Origin: Collinsella sp.
GTDB taxonomy: Bacteria > Actinomycetota > Coriobacteriia > Coriobacteriales > Coriobacteriaceae
NCBI GenBank assembly: GCA_019414515.1
Contig: DXLX01000018.1
Coordinates: forward strand, 1 to 64,000
Reading direction: 5' to 3'
Length of the DNA stretch: 64,000 nt
Part shown: piece by piece, positions 8,085 through 17,452 of the stretch
Numbering within the stretch: the stretch's first letter is position 1
Layout: each line of letters begins with the position of its first letter
Notes under the pieces: generated by a model
What the model saw: only the letters and a program-made list of their open reading frames with translations
What the model was told of the DNA's origin: nothing
Databases searched by the model: none
Translations under genes and position numbers: made by a program

Positions 8085-8918
8085 CTACTCCTGAGGCATA
8101 GACGGCATGGCCACCGTGGCACCCGGGTCCTCGCCGGCGCCGTCCACGAGCGGCAGGCCGCCCTCATGCGCAGGCCCTGCCGGAACCGTCGCCGCACCGC
8201 CAAAGACGGCAGCGGAGGCTTCGTGGTTCTCGGCAACCGCGCCCTCGGTATCAATCGCCACCTGGGGCTCGTCGTCAAAGTTGGGGACACCCTGGGGCTC
8301 GGTGGGAACAGGCTCGGCGGTCGCATCGGCAACGGACTCGGCGTCGGCCGGCACATCGCCCTCGTCAGCGCCCTCGTCCTCGACAGCATCTTCGCCGTTC
8401 GCAGCGGCGACGGCCTCGTGAGGATCCTTGCCCTCGGCCTCGGCGCGCATGCCCAGCACCAGGTTGCGCAGGCCCGCGACCGTGCCTTCCACGTCGGGGG
8501 CAGGCTGGTCGGCGTGCAGGTACGCCCAGTCCATCATAAAGGTGGCCGAAGACAGCGCACCGATGGCCAGCGCGTCGTCGGGGCACGAAAGCTCAACCTC
8601 AAAGACGCGCTCGTCGTGCTCGCTTACGCGCGTGCGGCCGCACGAGATGCTGCCGGCAAGCCCGGTCTCGTTCATGAGCTCGACCGTCACATGCTCCAGC
8701 AGATGGCAAAGCTCGGTCTGGCCCATGCAGTCCTGGAACTCGCGGCCAGAATCGCCCAGGCACAGGTGCTTGGCAATCGCCGGCACCAGGTAATACACGC
8801 GCGCCGTAGCCTCGATATCCTCCGAGGTCATGAGCGGCATGCCGGGGTTCACCAGCACGTGCGCGCAAATCTTGTCCTCGCTGACGGTGACCTTAAGGAT
8901 GTTGAACAGGCCTGCCAT
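8085..8918 (-). CDS. Stand-alone homologue of the cyanophycin synthetase N-terminal domain
   Basis: 277 aa. Residues about 30-145 resemble the N-domain of cyanophycin synthetase CphA: LVPAIAKHLCLG, then CHLLEHVTVELMNETG (H72, E75, H76), CGRTR, and FEVELSCPDDALAIGAL. In CphA the equivalent block (a HVxEHVALELQ-like helix followed by GKTR) precedes the ATP-grasp and Mur-ligase domains; neither is present here or nearby. The C-terminal half (about 160-277) is acidic and Ala/Pro/Glu-rich, probably disordered. The start has a clear AGGGGAG site. It lies 24 bases downstream of the CorC-like gene and is probably in its transcript. Function unknown; the domain match is by eye. Confidence 0.7.
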   Translation of the reverse strand: MAGLFNILKVTVSEDKICAHVLVNPGMPLMTSEDIEATARVYYLVPAIAKHLCLGDSGREFQDCMGQTELCHLLEHVTVELMNETGLAGSISCGRTRVSEHDERVFEVELSCPDDALAIGALSSATFMMDWAYLHADQPAPDVEGTVAGLRNLVLGMRAEAEGKDPHEAVAAANGEDAVEDEGADEGDVPADAESVADATAEPVPTEPQGVPNFDDEPQVAIDTEGAVAENHEASAAVFGGAATVPAGPAHEGGLPLVDGAGEDPGATVAMPSMPQE

Positions 8919-8942
8919 AACTCTCCCCTACTCTTCCTTGTC

Positions 8943-10316
8943 CTACTCGTCGCCGTCGTGCGGATTCGCGGAACCCGCACCCGACGTCGTCGGCTCGTCT
9001 ACCGAAGACTCGGAATCCTTCTTATCGGTTTCGGCCGGAGCGATCACGCGAATGAGCGAGATGCGCTGGCCACGCATCGACTGCACCTTGAACTTGTACC
9101 CTGCAACCTCAAACACCTCTCCGATGTCGGGCACCGAGTCGCAAAGCTCCAAAATCCAGCCGGCGATGGTCTCATAATCATCGCTTTCCTCGAGCGGCCA
9201 ACCAAGCTCAATCGCGTCATCGCACGAAAAACGCCCATCAACGAGCCACTCGCGGCGCGAAAGACGCGTGAGATACTTGTTGTCGGGGTCGAACTCGTCC
9301 TCGATCTCGCCGACGATCTCCTCGACGATGTCCTCGATGGTGATAATGCCGGCCGTACCGCCGTACTCGTCCACGACCACCACGATCTGGTCGTGAGAGG
9401 TCTGCATCTCGGACAGCAGCGGCAGGATGTCCTTGGTGTCGGGCACAAAGGTGGCGTCGCGCAAAAAACCGGCGATGGGCTGGTCGCCCTTGCCGTCGAG
9501 CGCGGGCTGAATCAGGTCCTTGATGTGCGCAATGCCGGCAACGTTGTCGGGATCCTCGTGATAGACGGGGATGCGGCTAAAGCCGGTCTGACGCATGGTG
9601 GACAGCACGTCGGCGACCGTCTCGTCGTCCTCGCACATGGTGGTGTCCACGCGCGGCACCATGACCTCGCGGGCAACGGTGTCGCCCAGGTCGAAGATCT
9701 CGTGGATCATGCGCTTTTCCTCGTCGAGCAGGTCGTCCTGCTCCGAGACCATGTACTTGATCTCTTCTTCCGAGACGTTCTGGCGGTCGTCGGCACTCTT
9801 GATGCGCAGGATGCGGGCCAGACCATCGGAGCAGGCACCGGTCAGCCACACGAGCGGACGGGCGATCTTTTGGAAAAACGACAGCGGGCCCACGACCTGC
9901 TTGGACACGCCTTCGGCATTGGCCAGACCAATGCGCTTGGGCACCAGCTCGCCAATCACGATGGACACGAAGGCGACCGCGACGGTAATGATGACCGGCG
10001 CCAGGCCGCGCGCGATGGCGGAAAGCGGCGCGATGCCAAAGCCCATGAGCCATATGGCAAGCGGGTCGGACAGGCTCGTCGAGGCGACGGCGGACGAGGC
10101 GAAGCCCACGAGTGTGATCGCAACCTGAATGGTGGCCAGCAGCTCGTCGGAATCGGCAGCCAGCTTAACGGCGCGCTCGGCGCGCTTGTCGCCTTCCTCG
10201 GCCTCGTGCTCCAGCACAGCGCGCTTGGCCGTGGTGAGTGCCATCTCGGACATAGAGAAGTAGCCGTTGATGAGGGTCAAAACGAGGGTAGTGATAAGGG
10301 AGATGGTTATGTCCAT
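8943..10316 (-). CDS. CorC/HlyC-type (CNNM family) transporter with CBS domains
   Basis: 457 aa. An N-terminal DUF21/CNNM transmembrane domain (about 1-185; GYFSMSEMALTTAKR, IVIGELVPKRIGL), a CBS pair (about 205-335; VMVPRVDTTM, RIPVYHEDP, VVDEYGGTAGIITIEDIVEEI) and the C-terminal CorC_HlyC domain (about 350-435) are in the canonical order. Members are implicated in Mg2+ or Co2+ efflux and Na+-coupled transport. Residues 436-457 form a Ser/Asp-rich tail. Together with the Nramp-related and MgtE-like genes it makes three Mg2+-linked proteins within 9 kb. The ribosome site before ATG 10316 is weak. Confidence 0.92.
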   Translation of the reverse strand: MDITISLITTLVLTLINGYFSMSEMALTTAKRAVLEHEAEEGDKRAERAVKLAADSDELLATIQVAITLVGFASSAVASTSLSDPLAIWLMGFGIAPLSAIARGLAPVIITVAVAFVSIVIGELVPKRIGLANAEGVSKQVVGPLSFFQKIARPLVWLTGACSDGLARILRIKSADDRQNVSEEEIKYMVSEQDDLLDEEKRMIHEIFDLGDTVAREVMVPRVDTTMCEDDETVADVLSTMRQTGFSRIPVYHEDPDNVAGIAHIKDLIQPALDGKGDQPIAGFLRDATFVPDTKDILPLLSEMQTSHDQIVVVVDEYGGTAGIITIEDIVEEIVGEIEDEFDPDNKYLTRLSRREWLVDGRFSCDDAIELGWPLEESDDYETIAGWILELCDSVPDIGEVFEVAGYKFKVQSMRGQRISLIRVIAPAETDKKDSESSVDEPTTSGAGSANPHDGDE

Positions 10317-10430
10317 CGGGAGTTTCTCGAACCTCCAAGATTCGGGACGTTAGGTAGTAAGCGTAGGTGACGGATAGGGCAGTTGTGCCCAGCGGCCGCT
10401 TGGATGGGCCCGCGGGCACAGACGCGATCG

Positions 10431-11114
10431 CTAGATTACGAAGAGGATCACCGCCATGAACTGGAAGATACTGCCGGCGAGCACCCACAGGTGAAACACA
10501 CTGTGCAGATAACGCACGTTTTTGGCGATGTAGAACGGCACGCCCACGGTGTAGCACACGCCGCCGACAGCGAGCAGGGCAAGTGCCACGGGGTTGAGCA
10601 GCGACACGAGCTCGGGCAGCTTAAAGACGACGAGCCAGCCCATCAGCAGATAGACCAGACCGCTTACCCAATGCGGCTGGCGCTCACGCAAAAAGCACTC
10701 GAGGGCGATGCCGATAATGGCGATGGCCCATACGGCAAAAAACAGCACGGGGCCACCGTCGTTTGCGAGCGTGATGAGGCAAAACGGCGTATAGCTGCCA
10801 GCTATGAGCAGGTAGATGCAGCTGTGGTCGATAATGCGAAACACACGCTTGGCACCCGCGGGCTGAATCGCATGGTAGAGCGTGGAGGCAAGGTATTCGA
10901 GAATAATGCTGGCACCGTAGACGATTGCCGCGGCCATATGCGCCGGACCGCCACCGCGAAGAGCGGCAAATACGATCAGGAGCACAAGGCCTGCGATGCC
11001 CAGCAGGCAACCGACACCATGGGTGACGGAGTTCATGATCTCCTCGCCCACCGTGTAGTGCGGAACGGCCGCGGTCTTGGGTCGCGGCTTAGAACTGTCG
11101 CTCGAATCGGACAT
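10431..11114 (-). CDS. Hemolysin III family (PAQR-like) membrane protein
   Basis: 227 aa, seven hydrophobic segments. Family motifs are visible: EEIMNSVTHGVGCLLG near the N-terminus, STLYHAI in the second helix region, RIIDHSCIYLLIAGSYTPF, and FHLWVLAGSIFQFMAV near the C-terminus. The Ser, Asp and three His residues of the PAQR superfamily metal site are all present. Physiological role in bacteria is unclear (lipid or membrane homeostasis is suspected). ATG 11114 is chosen because GGAGG lies about nine bases upstream; a TTG at 11132 would overlap that site. Confidence 0.9.
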   Translation of the reverse strand: MSDSSDSSKPRPKTAAVPHYTVGEEIMNSVTHGVGCLLGIAGLVLLIVFAALRGGGPAHMAAAIVYGASIILEYLASTLYHAIQPAGAKRVFRIIDHSCIYLLIAGSYTPFCLITLANDGGPVLFFAVWAIAIIGIALECFLRERQPHWVSGLVYLLMGWLVVFKLPELVSLLNPVALALLAVGGVCYTVGVPFYIAKNVRYLHSVFHLWVLAGSIFQFMAVILFVI

Positions 11115-11222
11115 GCCGGTTACATCCTCCAACGTAAAGAGTTCTCAACACTATATCAAAGCGTCTAGATACGTGCGAAATTTGCACCATATGTGACCCT
11201 TTGTTTACCCATTCTTTGCTTG

Positions 11223-11251
11223 TTGACGCATCAACGGCAAACGCCCATAAT
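11223..11251 (+). promoter_or_regulatory. Sigma-A-type promoter for the alpha/beta hydrolase
   Basis: TTGACG (11223-11228) and CATAAT (11246-11251) are separated by exactly 17 bases, giving a leader of about 43 nt before ATG 11301. A GTTGAcgcaTCAAC inverted repeat covers the -35 hexamer and GTTgatgtattAAC lies just downstream of the expected start, so repressor control is plausible. Confidence 0.65.
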
Positions 11252-11300
11252 GCGCTTGCATTAAATGTTGATGTATTAACATCTTATAGGAAAGCTTCTT

Positions 11301-12266
11301 ATGTCTCAAAACGCACGTTCCCATCGAAAGCTTAAGATAACCGTCGTTGTTGCGCTGGTGCTCGTTGTCGCGCTGCTGGGGTTTGCCGGAAACTTTTTGT
11401 TTGACTTTGCCCTGAACCCCCAAGCGCCCTACACCATGAAGATGATGCAGGATGGTAAGGCCGACAAAAAAGGTGAGCAGCCGGATGCCGAGGAAACCGA
11501 GGCGCGGGCGTGGTTTAAAGAGAACCGCGAGAGCAGCAGCCTCACCGCAGATGACGGAACCGAGCTCGCCGCTTGGTATTTTGCTGCACCGGAGAGCACG
11601 CACGACTACGCCGTCTGCCTGCATGGATATACCAACGAGCCCATCGGTATGGCCCGATACGCCAAACGATTCCACGACCGCGGCATGAACGTACTCGCAC
11701 CAGCCGCCCGCGCCCACGAGCGCTCCGGCGGCGACTATATCGGCATGGGCTGGCCCGAGCGCCTCGACATCGTCGCATGGATCGAGCGAATCGTTCAGGC
11801 TGACCCCGAGGCGCGCATCCTGGTCTTTGGCGAGTCGATGGGTGCGGCAACCGCCATGAACGTCGCGGGGGAATCTCTGCCCGCAAACGTAAAATGCATT
11901 ATCGAGGACTGCGGTTATACGAGCGTTTGGGACGAGTTTTCCCTGCAGCTCAAGGATGTGTTCGGCCTGCCCAGCTTTCCCTTGCTCGATGTAGCAAACT
12001 TGGTGTGCAACGTGCGCGCGGGCTACGACTTTCATAAGGCGAGCAGTGTGGAGCAACTCAAACACGCGACGGTTCCCATGCTGTTTATCCACGGCGACCA
12101 GGACACCTTTGTACCGTACAGTATGCTCGACCAAAACTACGAGGCGTGCGCCAGCAAGGTCAAGCAAAAGCTCACCATCCATGGCGCCACCCACGCCAAG
12201 AGTGCGCAAGTTGACCCCGAGCTCTACTGGAACACAGTCAATAACTTCCTCGACGAGCACTTTTAG
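11301..12266 (+). CDS. Membrane-anchored alpha/beta hydrolase
   Basis: 321 aa. Residues about 10-36 form an uncleaved signal anchor (ITVVVALVLVVALLGFAG). The hydrolase fold follows, with the oxyanion HGYTNEP segment, nucleophile elbow GESMG, acid Asp in HGDQDTFVP and catalytic His in GATHAKS: a complete Ser-Asp-His triad. It resembles the BAAT/DUF-type serine hydrolases exported by Gram-positives; substrate unknown (an ester or peptide outside the membrane). Ribosome site AGGAAAG. It is monocistronic: its own promoter lies upstream and a strong terminator downstream. Confidence 0.9.
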   Translation: MSQNARSHRKLKITVVVALVLVVALLGFAGNFLFDFALNPQAPYTMKMMQDGKADKKGEQPDAEETEARAWFKENRESSSLTADDGTELAAWYFAAPESTHDYAVCLHGYTNEPIGMARYAKRFHDRGMNVLAPAARAHERSGGDYIGMGWPERLDIVAWIERIVQADPEARILVFGESMGAATAMNVAGESLPANVKCIIEDCGYTSVWDEFSLQLKDVFGLPSFPLLDVANLVCNVRAGYDFHKASSVEQLKHATVPMLFIHGDQDTFVPYSMLDQNYEACASKVKQKLTIHGATHAKSAQVDPELYWNTVNNFLDEHF

Positions 12267-12343
12267 GCAAAAAGCAACGTCTGGGGTTTTGTTGCCTAAA
12301 ACGCCTTGTGGTCGGCGGTATTCGATTTTTCACCTCGCTTCCG

Positions 12344-12382
12344 AAAAGCCGCCCGTGAGCGCTGTGCTCACGGGCGGCTTTT
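12344..12382. terminator. Bidirectional terminator between convergent genes
   Basis: AAAAGCCGCCCGTGAGC pairs with GCTCACGGGCGGCTTTT around GCTGT, with A and T runs on both flanks. It lies between the hydrolase (+) and the DUF362 gene (-) and can serve both. Confidence 0.9.
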
Positions 12383-12430
12383 ACTTACGTTGCGCTGCTA
12401 AAAGAACGCGATTTGTCCAATAACCGGACG

Positions 12431-13636
12431 CTACTTGACCTCGATGAGCTCATACTCGCTCGTGCCCAGGCCAATCTTTTCGGCGTGCGCGATGCACGCG
12501 CGCCAGTCGGTGTCGGGATGCGTGATGCAGAAGGGGTCGTGTGCCTGCTCGCCCTCCAGGTGCTCGTGATTGTGCTCCATCTTAGCGGCGCTATCGGTGA
12601 GCTCGGTGTTGGGCAGCGGCTCGGATGTCATGACGGCGTCGGCGCAAGCCTGGTCGATGGCGACCGGGTCGAAGCTCGCGAACATACCGATATCGTTGAC
12701 GATGGGCGTGTCGTTTTCGGGATGGCAATCGCAGTTGGGACTAATGTCCATAGCGAGCGAGATGTGGAAACTCGGGCGGCCGTCGACGACAGCCTTCGTG
12801 TACTCGGCGATCTTGTAGTTGAGCACATCGGCCGCAGCGTCATAGCCGGGCTTGATGCAGTCCTGGTTGCACGCCGCAATGCAGCGCCCACACCCCACGC
12901 AGCGATTGTGGTCGATGGCGGCCACGTGTACCGTGCGAGTACTACCGTTGGCAAGCTCGCGCTCGCGGGTGTCGTCAAACGAGACGGCGTTGTGCGCGCA
13001 GATCTTTTCGCAGGCGTGGCAGCCCACGCAGTTGGTGGTATCGACATTCGGCTTGCCGGCGGCGTGCTGCTCCATCTTGCCAGCACGGCTGCCGCCTCCC
13101 ATGCCCAGGTTCTTCATGGCGCCGCCAAATCCGGCCTGCTCATGGCCCTTAAAGTGGGTGAGGCTGATCACGATGTCGGCGTCCATGAGTGCCTGGCCGA
13201 TCTTGGCCTCGTGCACGTACTCACCGCCCTCGACCGGAACGAGTGCCTCATCGGTGCCTTTGAGGCCGTCGGCGATGATAATCTGACAGCCCGTGGCATA
13301 CGGGGTGAAGCCGTTCTGGTAGGCGGTGTCGATGTGCTCGAGCGCGTTTTTGCGGCTACCGACGTAGAGCGTGTTGCAGTCGGTGAGGAAGGGCTTGCCG
13401 CCCAGCTCTTTTACGACGTCCGCGACGGCGCGGGCGTAGTTGGGGCGCAAAAAGCTCAGGTTGCCCAGCTCGCCAAAGTGAATCTTGATAGCAACGAACT
13501 TGTTCTCAAAGTCGATCTGCTCAATACCGGCGCGGCGAATGAGGCGCTTGAGCTTGTCGAGCTGGCTCTCGCGAGCATGCGTGCGCAGGTTCGTAAAGTA
13601 CACCTTGGCGGGTGCGGCGGATGCAGTTGCGGTCAT
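12431..13636 (-). CDS. DUF362 protein with two [4Fe-4S] ferredoxin motifs
   Basis: 401 aa. The N-terminal half is the DUF362 fold (KVYFTNLRTHARES, FVAIKIHFGELGN, GGAMKNLGMGGGSRAGK). Two ferredoxin motifs follow at about 190-235: CVGCHACEKIC and CVGCGRCIAAC, each able to bind a [4Fe-4S] cluster with the distal Cys nearby. A further DUF362 block (DCHPENDTPIVNDIGMFAS, DPVAIDQACADAV) ends the protein. DUF362-ferredoxin proteins are frequent in strict anaerobes; their reaction is unknown, though electron transfer is likely. ATG at 13636 sits behind GAGGGG. Monocistronic, ending at the shared terminator at 12344-12382. Confidence 0.88.
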   Translation of the reverse strand: MTATASAAPAKVYFTNLRTHARESQLDKLKRLIRRAGIEQIDFENKFVAIKIHFGELGNLSFLRPNYARAVADVVKELGGKPFLTDCNTLYVGSRKNALEHIDTAYQNGFTPYATGCQIIIADGLKGTDEALVPVEGGEYVHEAKIGQALMDADIVISLTHFKGHEQAGFGGAMKNLGMGGGSRAGKMEQHAAGKPNVDTTNCVGCHACEKICAHNAVSFDDTRERELANGSTRTVHVAAIDHNRCVGCGRCIAACNQDCIKPGYDAAADVLNYKIAEYTKAVVDGRPSFHISLAMDISPNCDCHPENDTPIVNDIGMFASFDPVAIDQACADAVMTSEPLPNTELTDSAAKMEHNHEHLEGEQAHDPFCITHPDTDWRACIAHAEKIGLGTSEYELIEVK

Positions 13637-13720
13637 AGATATATCCCCTCTGTCTATATGGCGTTACAGACATAGAGGATGGTACCAGTTAAAGCAGAGT
13701 TAAAGTCAAGTACGGCACCT

Positions 13721-13961
13721 AGTCATTGGGGACGTTCTTTAGTCATTGGGGACAGACTTAAATGACTGAAACCACTCATTGGGGACGGACTTAAAACCAC
13801 TCATTGGGGACGGACTTAAATGAGTGCCTCGCCGCCTGGCAGCTAGGGACGTTCCTTTCCTGCCGGCAGCTGGGGACAGTCCTTGCCAGCACAGCCGACG
13901 AGCCGGCGAGTCAGCAAAGACCGTCCCCGATGACTAGTCGTTTAAGAACGTCCCCAATGAC
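13721..13961. repeat. Cluster of GGGGAC-loop hairpins (left of MacB-like module)
   Basis: The gene-free stretch 13637-13971 is filled by this cluster. Clear hairpins lie at 13741-13767 (arms AGTCATT/AATGACT), 13799-13825 (ACTCATT/AATGAGT) and 13937-13961 (GTCGTTT/AATGAC with G-U), and an unpaired half copy lies at 13721-13740. Loops share GGGGACnnnCTTA. The middle portion 13840-13925 (CTGCCGGCAGCTGGGGACAG and neighbours) is repeated near 17505-17600. Arms differ but stay complementary, indicating selection or spread as hairpins. Confidence 0.85.
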
Positions 13962-13971
13962 CAATAAGGGG

Positions 13972-16637
13972 TTACTCCTGCACTTTGAGGGCCTCGGCCA
14001 GGCTCACACGCTTGATGGAGCGCGTGTGCAGCAGTGCCACGACCAGGTAGGTTGCAAAGCCGATGCCAACACATGCCGCCATGGACCAAGCGGGCACGTA
14101 GATCTCGATATTGCCGTTGTAGGCAAGCAGCATCGATCGGAAGACAGCCGTGAGCGAGCCGATGATCACGGGCAGGCTCAGCACGAGCGACACCGCCACG
14201 CACAACGTGATCGAGCGGATGTACAGATGCGAGATCTCGCTATCGCGATAGCCAACGACTTTCATGTAGCTGATCGAACGGGCACTGTGGTCGATCACAG
14301 CCTTGGTCAGCAGGTACATAAACAGCAGGAAGATAAACACCGCGAGCCCGACCATCATGCCGATCATTTTGCTCATCATGCCGATGAACTGGTCACCCAC
14401 GGCGCGCATGTCGTCGGGCGTGGTGTCGCCGGCAAAGTAACGGGCATCGAGGTCGAGCTTCTCGTCGCTCACATAGCCGTTAAAGTAGGCGGCATCGTTG
14501 CCGAACAGCTCGTTAAAGTCGTCGATGCTCATATAGACATTCATATCCGACTTAGAGCCCCAGGCACAGTCCTTGCCAACGTACCCAAAGGAATAATTCT
14601 TGCCCTCGTACTTGTCGCGAAGCTTAACCTTCTGGCCCTCGCTCCAGCCAAACTTGTCGAGCAAGCCGCCGCCAAAGACGACGTGTCCGTCGCCGACATC
14701 CAGCCCTTTCCAGTAGCGCGAATCGGATGAAATGCCGTAGACGGAAATCGTCTCCTCGCCATTTCCGTCGCCGCGGTCGTATTGCAACTGGTAGACGGCG
14801 TATTTCTCGGCCTGCGCGATTGTGCCTGCACCGTTGTCGATCGTGTTGACCGGGTGAATGTCGTCGTTGTCGGTGTCGATCTTAGAGGCCTTGTCGATCA
14901 GGTCGATAGCCTCGTCGCGGTTGCAGCCGAGGGCATCGGCAAGGTCATCGAGGCGCGCATAAAGCGCATCCTTCTTGTCCTGGACCTTGGCAAGCGCATC
15001 CTGCGCCGCGGCAAGGCTCTCGGCAGACGGAGCGCTGGTCGCGGCATCGGCTGCCGCCTGCGCCGCATCGGCCGCGTCGTCAAGCTCGTCATCGGCATCC
15101 TGAGCGGCGGAAAGCAGCGCGCCGTCAACCGACTGCAAGCGCTCGAGTGCCGACCACTGCTCACGCTCCTCGGCAGTGCCCTCGAGCTCCAGCGGAGCCT
15201 TGAGCGTGTACTGGTGCTCGGCGACCAGGCTTGTCTCGAGGTTGTCGGCGTAGTGCGTCATCGTGGGCAGAATCGCCAGGCCAAAGAGCAGCAGCAGCGA
15301 GGCAAACGCGATGCCCACGAAGAGCGTGGCGAAGTTGCCCAGATTGCGCAGGAAGATACGCAGGCGGAAGCGTAAGACAAAGCCCATGCGCTCCGGCAGC
15401 TGCAGGCCACGCTTGGTGCCAGACTTGCCGCTCGCCTCGTGGCGAAGAAACTGCAACGGCGTCTTGCCCATCTTGCGAAGCAGCCCGCCAGCGTGATGAG
15501 GATGAGCGCAGCGGCGGGAACCACGGCGCACTTCACAAAGATCCCCCAGCTCCAGTGCACCTGGAAGGGAGGCAGGCTGTACGAACCGTAATAGAGGCTG
15601 CGCATGGGCTCGGTAAAGAACACAACGCCGAGCGCGGTGCCCAAAAGCGCCGCGATCACGCCCACGGTAGCGGGAAGCGCAAGGTAGTGCAGGACGATCT
15701 CGCGTCGACGATAGCCGCTGGCGAGCAGCGTGCCGATGATGGCGCTCTCCTCCTCGATGGTGGCGTCGGTAAGGACCACAAAGACGAACGCCATGATCAC
15801 GATGATGATGTCGAGCAGCGTCATCCACATCATGGAGTCGCCGTCTACGTCGTCGCGCGCATAGCCAATGCCCTGGTTGGAATCGGCATCGATCAGATCG
15901 TCCACGCGCGCATCGGCGTCGGTCAGCGCCTCGACCATATCCTGCTCCGCATCGATGCGATCTGCAGTGGAGAGATCGCGATCGGTAAAGGTAAAGGAAT
16001 AGGTGTAGGCGGGCGCGCCGCCAGCGTCCTCGAGCGCGGCAAAGCCGGCGTCGCTGATCTCGGCCACGCCATAGGTGATGGTGTTCACCGTAAAGTCCGA
16101 ATTGTTGAGGAACAGCGCCTGGCTATCGGGCTGGGTCATGATGCCGCAGATGGTGTAGGTGCGACCCTCGAGCTCGACCTTATCGCCCACGGCGAGGTCG
16201 TTGTTGGTGGCGAAGACACGGTCGATTGCCACCTCATCGTCCGTTTTGGGCTCCTTGCCCTCACAGTAGGACGCAATGTCCACCTTAGCGCGGTGCGCAT
16301 AGGTGCGCAGCGTGCGCTTGGTGCCGTCGTCGCCGGCGGTCTTTTTGATGATGGCGTCGATGGAGAAATTCTTATAGAGCGTGACGCCGCCGACGTCACT
16401 GGCAACATCCTCGGCGGCCTTGAGTTGATCGTCGGTAGCCTCGAAGAAGGTGGTCACGCGGCCGTCCTCAATCGTGTACGCATCACGCATGTCGTCGATA
16501 AGGCAGCCGATGGAATGCGCTGCGAGCAAAAAGCCCGAGGTGAGAGCGATGCTTCCGCACATAAGCAAAAAGATGCCCAGGTACTTGCCGATATTGCGGC
16601 GCAGCTCGCGCGGGAGACGTTTTGCGAGAGGTGTCAT
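13972..16637 (-). pseudogene. FtsX/MacB-type ABC permease, frameshifted
   Basis: Two overlapping frames together make one long permease of about 890 aa. The first (16637 down to about 15490) carries the N-terminal helix, a large extracellular domain and the first FtsX core (LLDIIIVIMAFVFVVLTDATIEEES, then GTLLASGYRRREI). The second (about 15490 down to 13972) restores the sequence with LLRKMGKTPLQFLRHEASG, a second extracellular domain containing an Ala/Asp-rich coiled coil, and the second FtsX core (KVVGYRDSEISHLYIRS, LAEALKVQE). The break is in CTGGCGGGCTGCTTCGC near 15487: one added base would give LAGLLRKMG. This is either a true inactivating deletion or a sequencing error. The start ATG 16637 lies just after the stop of the ATPase gene; the pair would export lipids, peptides or drugs. 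Confidence 0.85.
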
Positions 16638-16645
16638 GGCGCCGC

Positions 16646-17371
16646 CTACCAATCGAGCTCGGCGGCCGCGACGGGCGCATCGTTGAGCTCATCCTCGACG
16701 ATGCGCCCGTCGCGCAGGCGCAGCACGCGATTGGCCATGCGCGCGATGGCGGCATTGTGGGTGACAATGATGATGGTGCAGCCGTAGGTGCGGTTGATAT
16801 CCTCCATGAGCTGCAAGATTTCCTTGGACGTCTTGTAGTCGAGCGCGCCGGTGGGCTCGTCGCACAGCAGCAGACCCGGGTTTTTGACGAGCGCGCGGCC
16901 GATGGCACAGCGCTGCTGCTGACCACCCGAAACCTGGCGTGGAAACTTGTTGCGGTGCTCGTAGAGGCCCAGCGAGCGTAGCAGGTCATCAATGTTGAGC
17001 GGCTTTTTGGACAGGTGTGCCGTGACCTCGATGTTTTCCTTGATGGTGAGGTCGGGCACCAGGTTGTAGAACTGGAAGACAAAACCCAGCTCACGGCGGC
17101 GATACTCGCCCAGGTCGGTAGGCTTGAGCACCGTGAGGTCGCAGCCGTCCACCAAAATAGAGCCAGCGTCGGCATCCTCCAGGCCGCCGATCAGGTTAAG
17201 AAACGTCGACTTGCCCGAGCCCGAGGGCCCCAGCATGACGCAGATCTCGCCTCGGTTGATGGACGTGTCGATGCCATCGAGTACCGTCAGGCGCGCATCA
17301 CCGTCGCCGTAGTGCTTTTTGAGATCCTTAACCTGGACGTAGGCTTCCTGCGTTGCCATGGTATCCCCCAT
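16646..17371 (-). CDS. ABC transporter ATP-binding protein, LolD/MacB type
   Basis: 241 aa, one nucleotide-binding domain: Walker A GPSGSGKST, Q-loop in FVFQFYNLVPDLT, signature VSGGQQQR, Walker B LLLCDEPTGALD, switch His in VTHNAA. The FxFQxYNLxP and DEPTGALD forms are typical of MacB/LolD/BceA-type ATPases that partner FtsX-like permeases, as does the next gene. Two starts are possible, ATG 17371 or ATG 17359 (four codons later, directly behind GGGGGA). The gene ends 8 bases before the start of the permease, so they form an operon. Confidence 0.92.
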   Translation of the reverse strand: MGDTMATQEAYVQVKDLKKHYGDGDARLTVLDGIDTSINRGEICVMLGPSGSGKSTFLNLIGGLEDADAGSILVDGCDLTVLKPTDLGEYRRRELGFVFQFYNLVPDLTIKENIEVTAHLSKKPLNIDDLLRSLGLYEHRNKFPRQVSGGQQQRCAIGRALVKNPGLLLCDEPTGALDYKTSKEILQLMEDINRTYGCTIIIVTHNAAIARMANRVLRLRDGRIVEDELNDAPVAAAELDW

Positions 17372-17452
17372 TGTTAGCCTAGTACTACTTTATGAACGTA
17401 ATAGTAAACCATGGCGAACTATTTTGGAGCGAGGCCTGGATTTTATTTCAGA

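Noticed and set aside
7797..10370. Open frame of about 850 codons on the plus strand
   Set aside because: Lies wholly antisense to the well-supported CorC-like and N-domain genes; composition (Arg, His, Leu, Gly, Val) is that of an antisense shadow.
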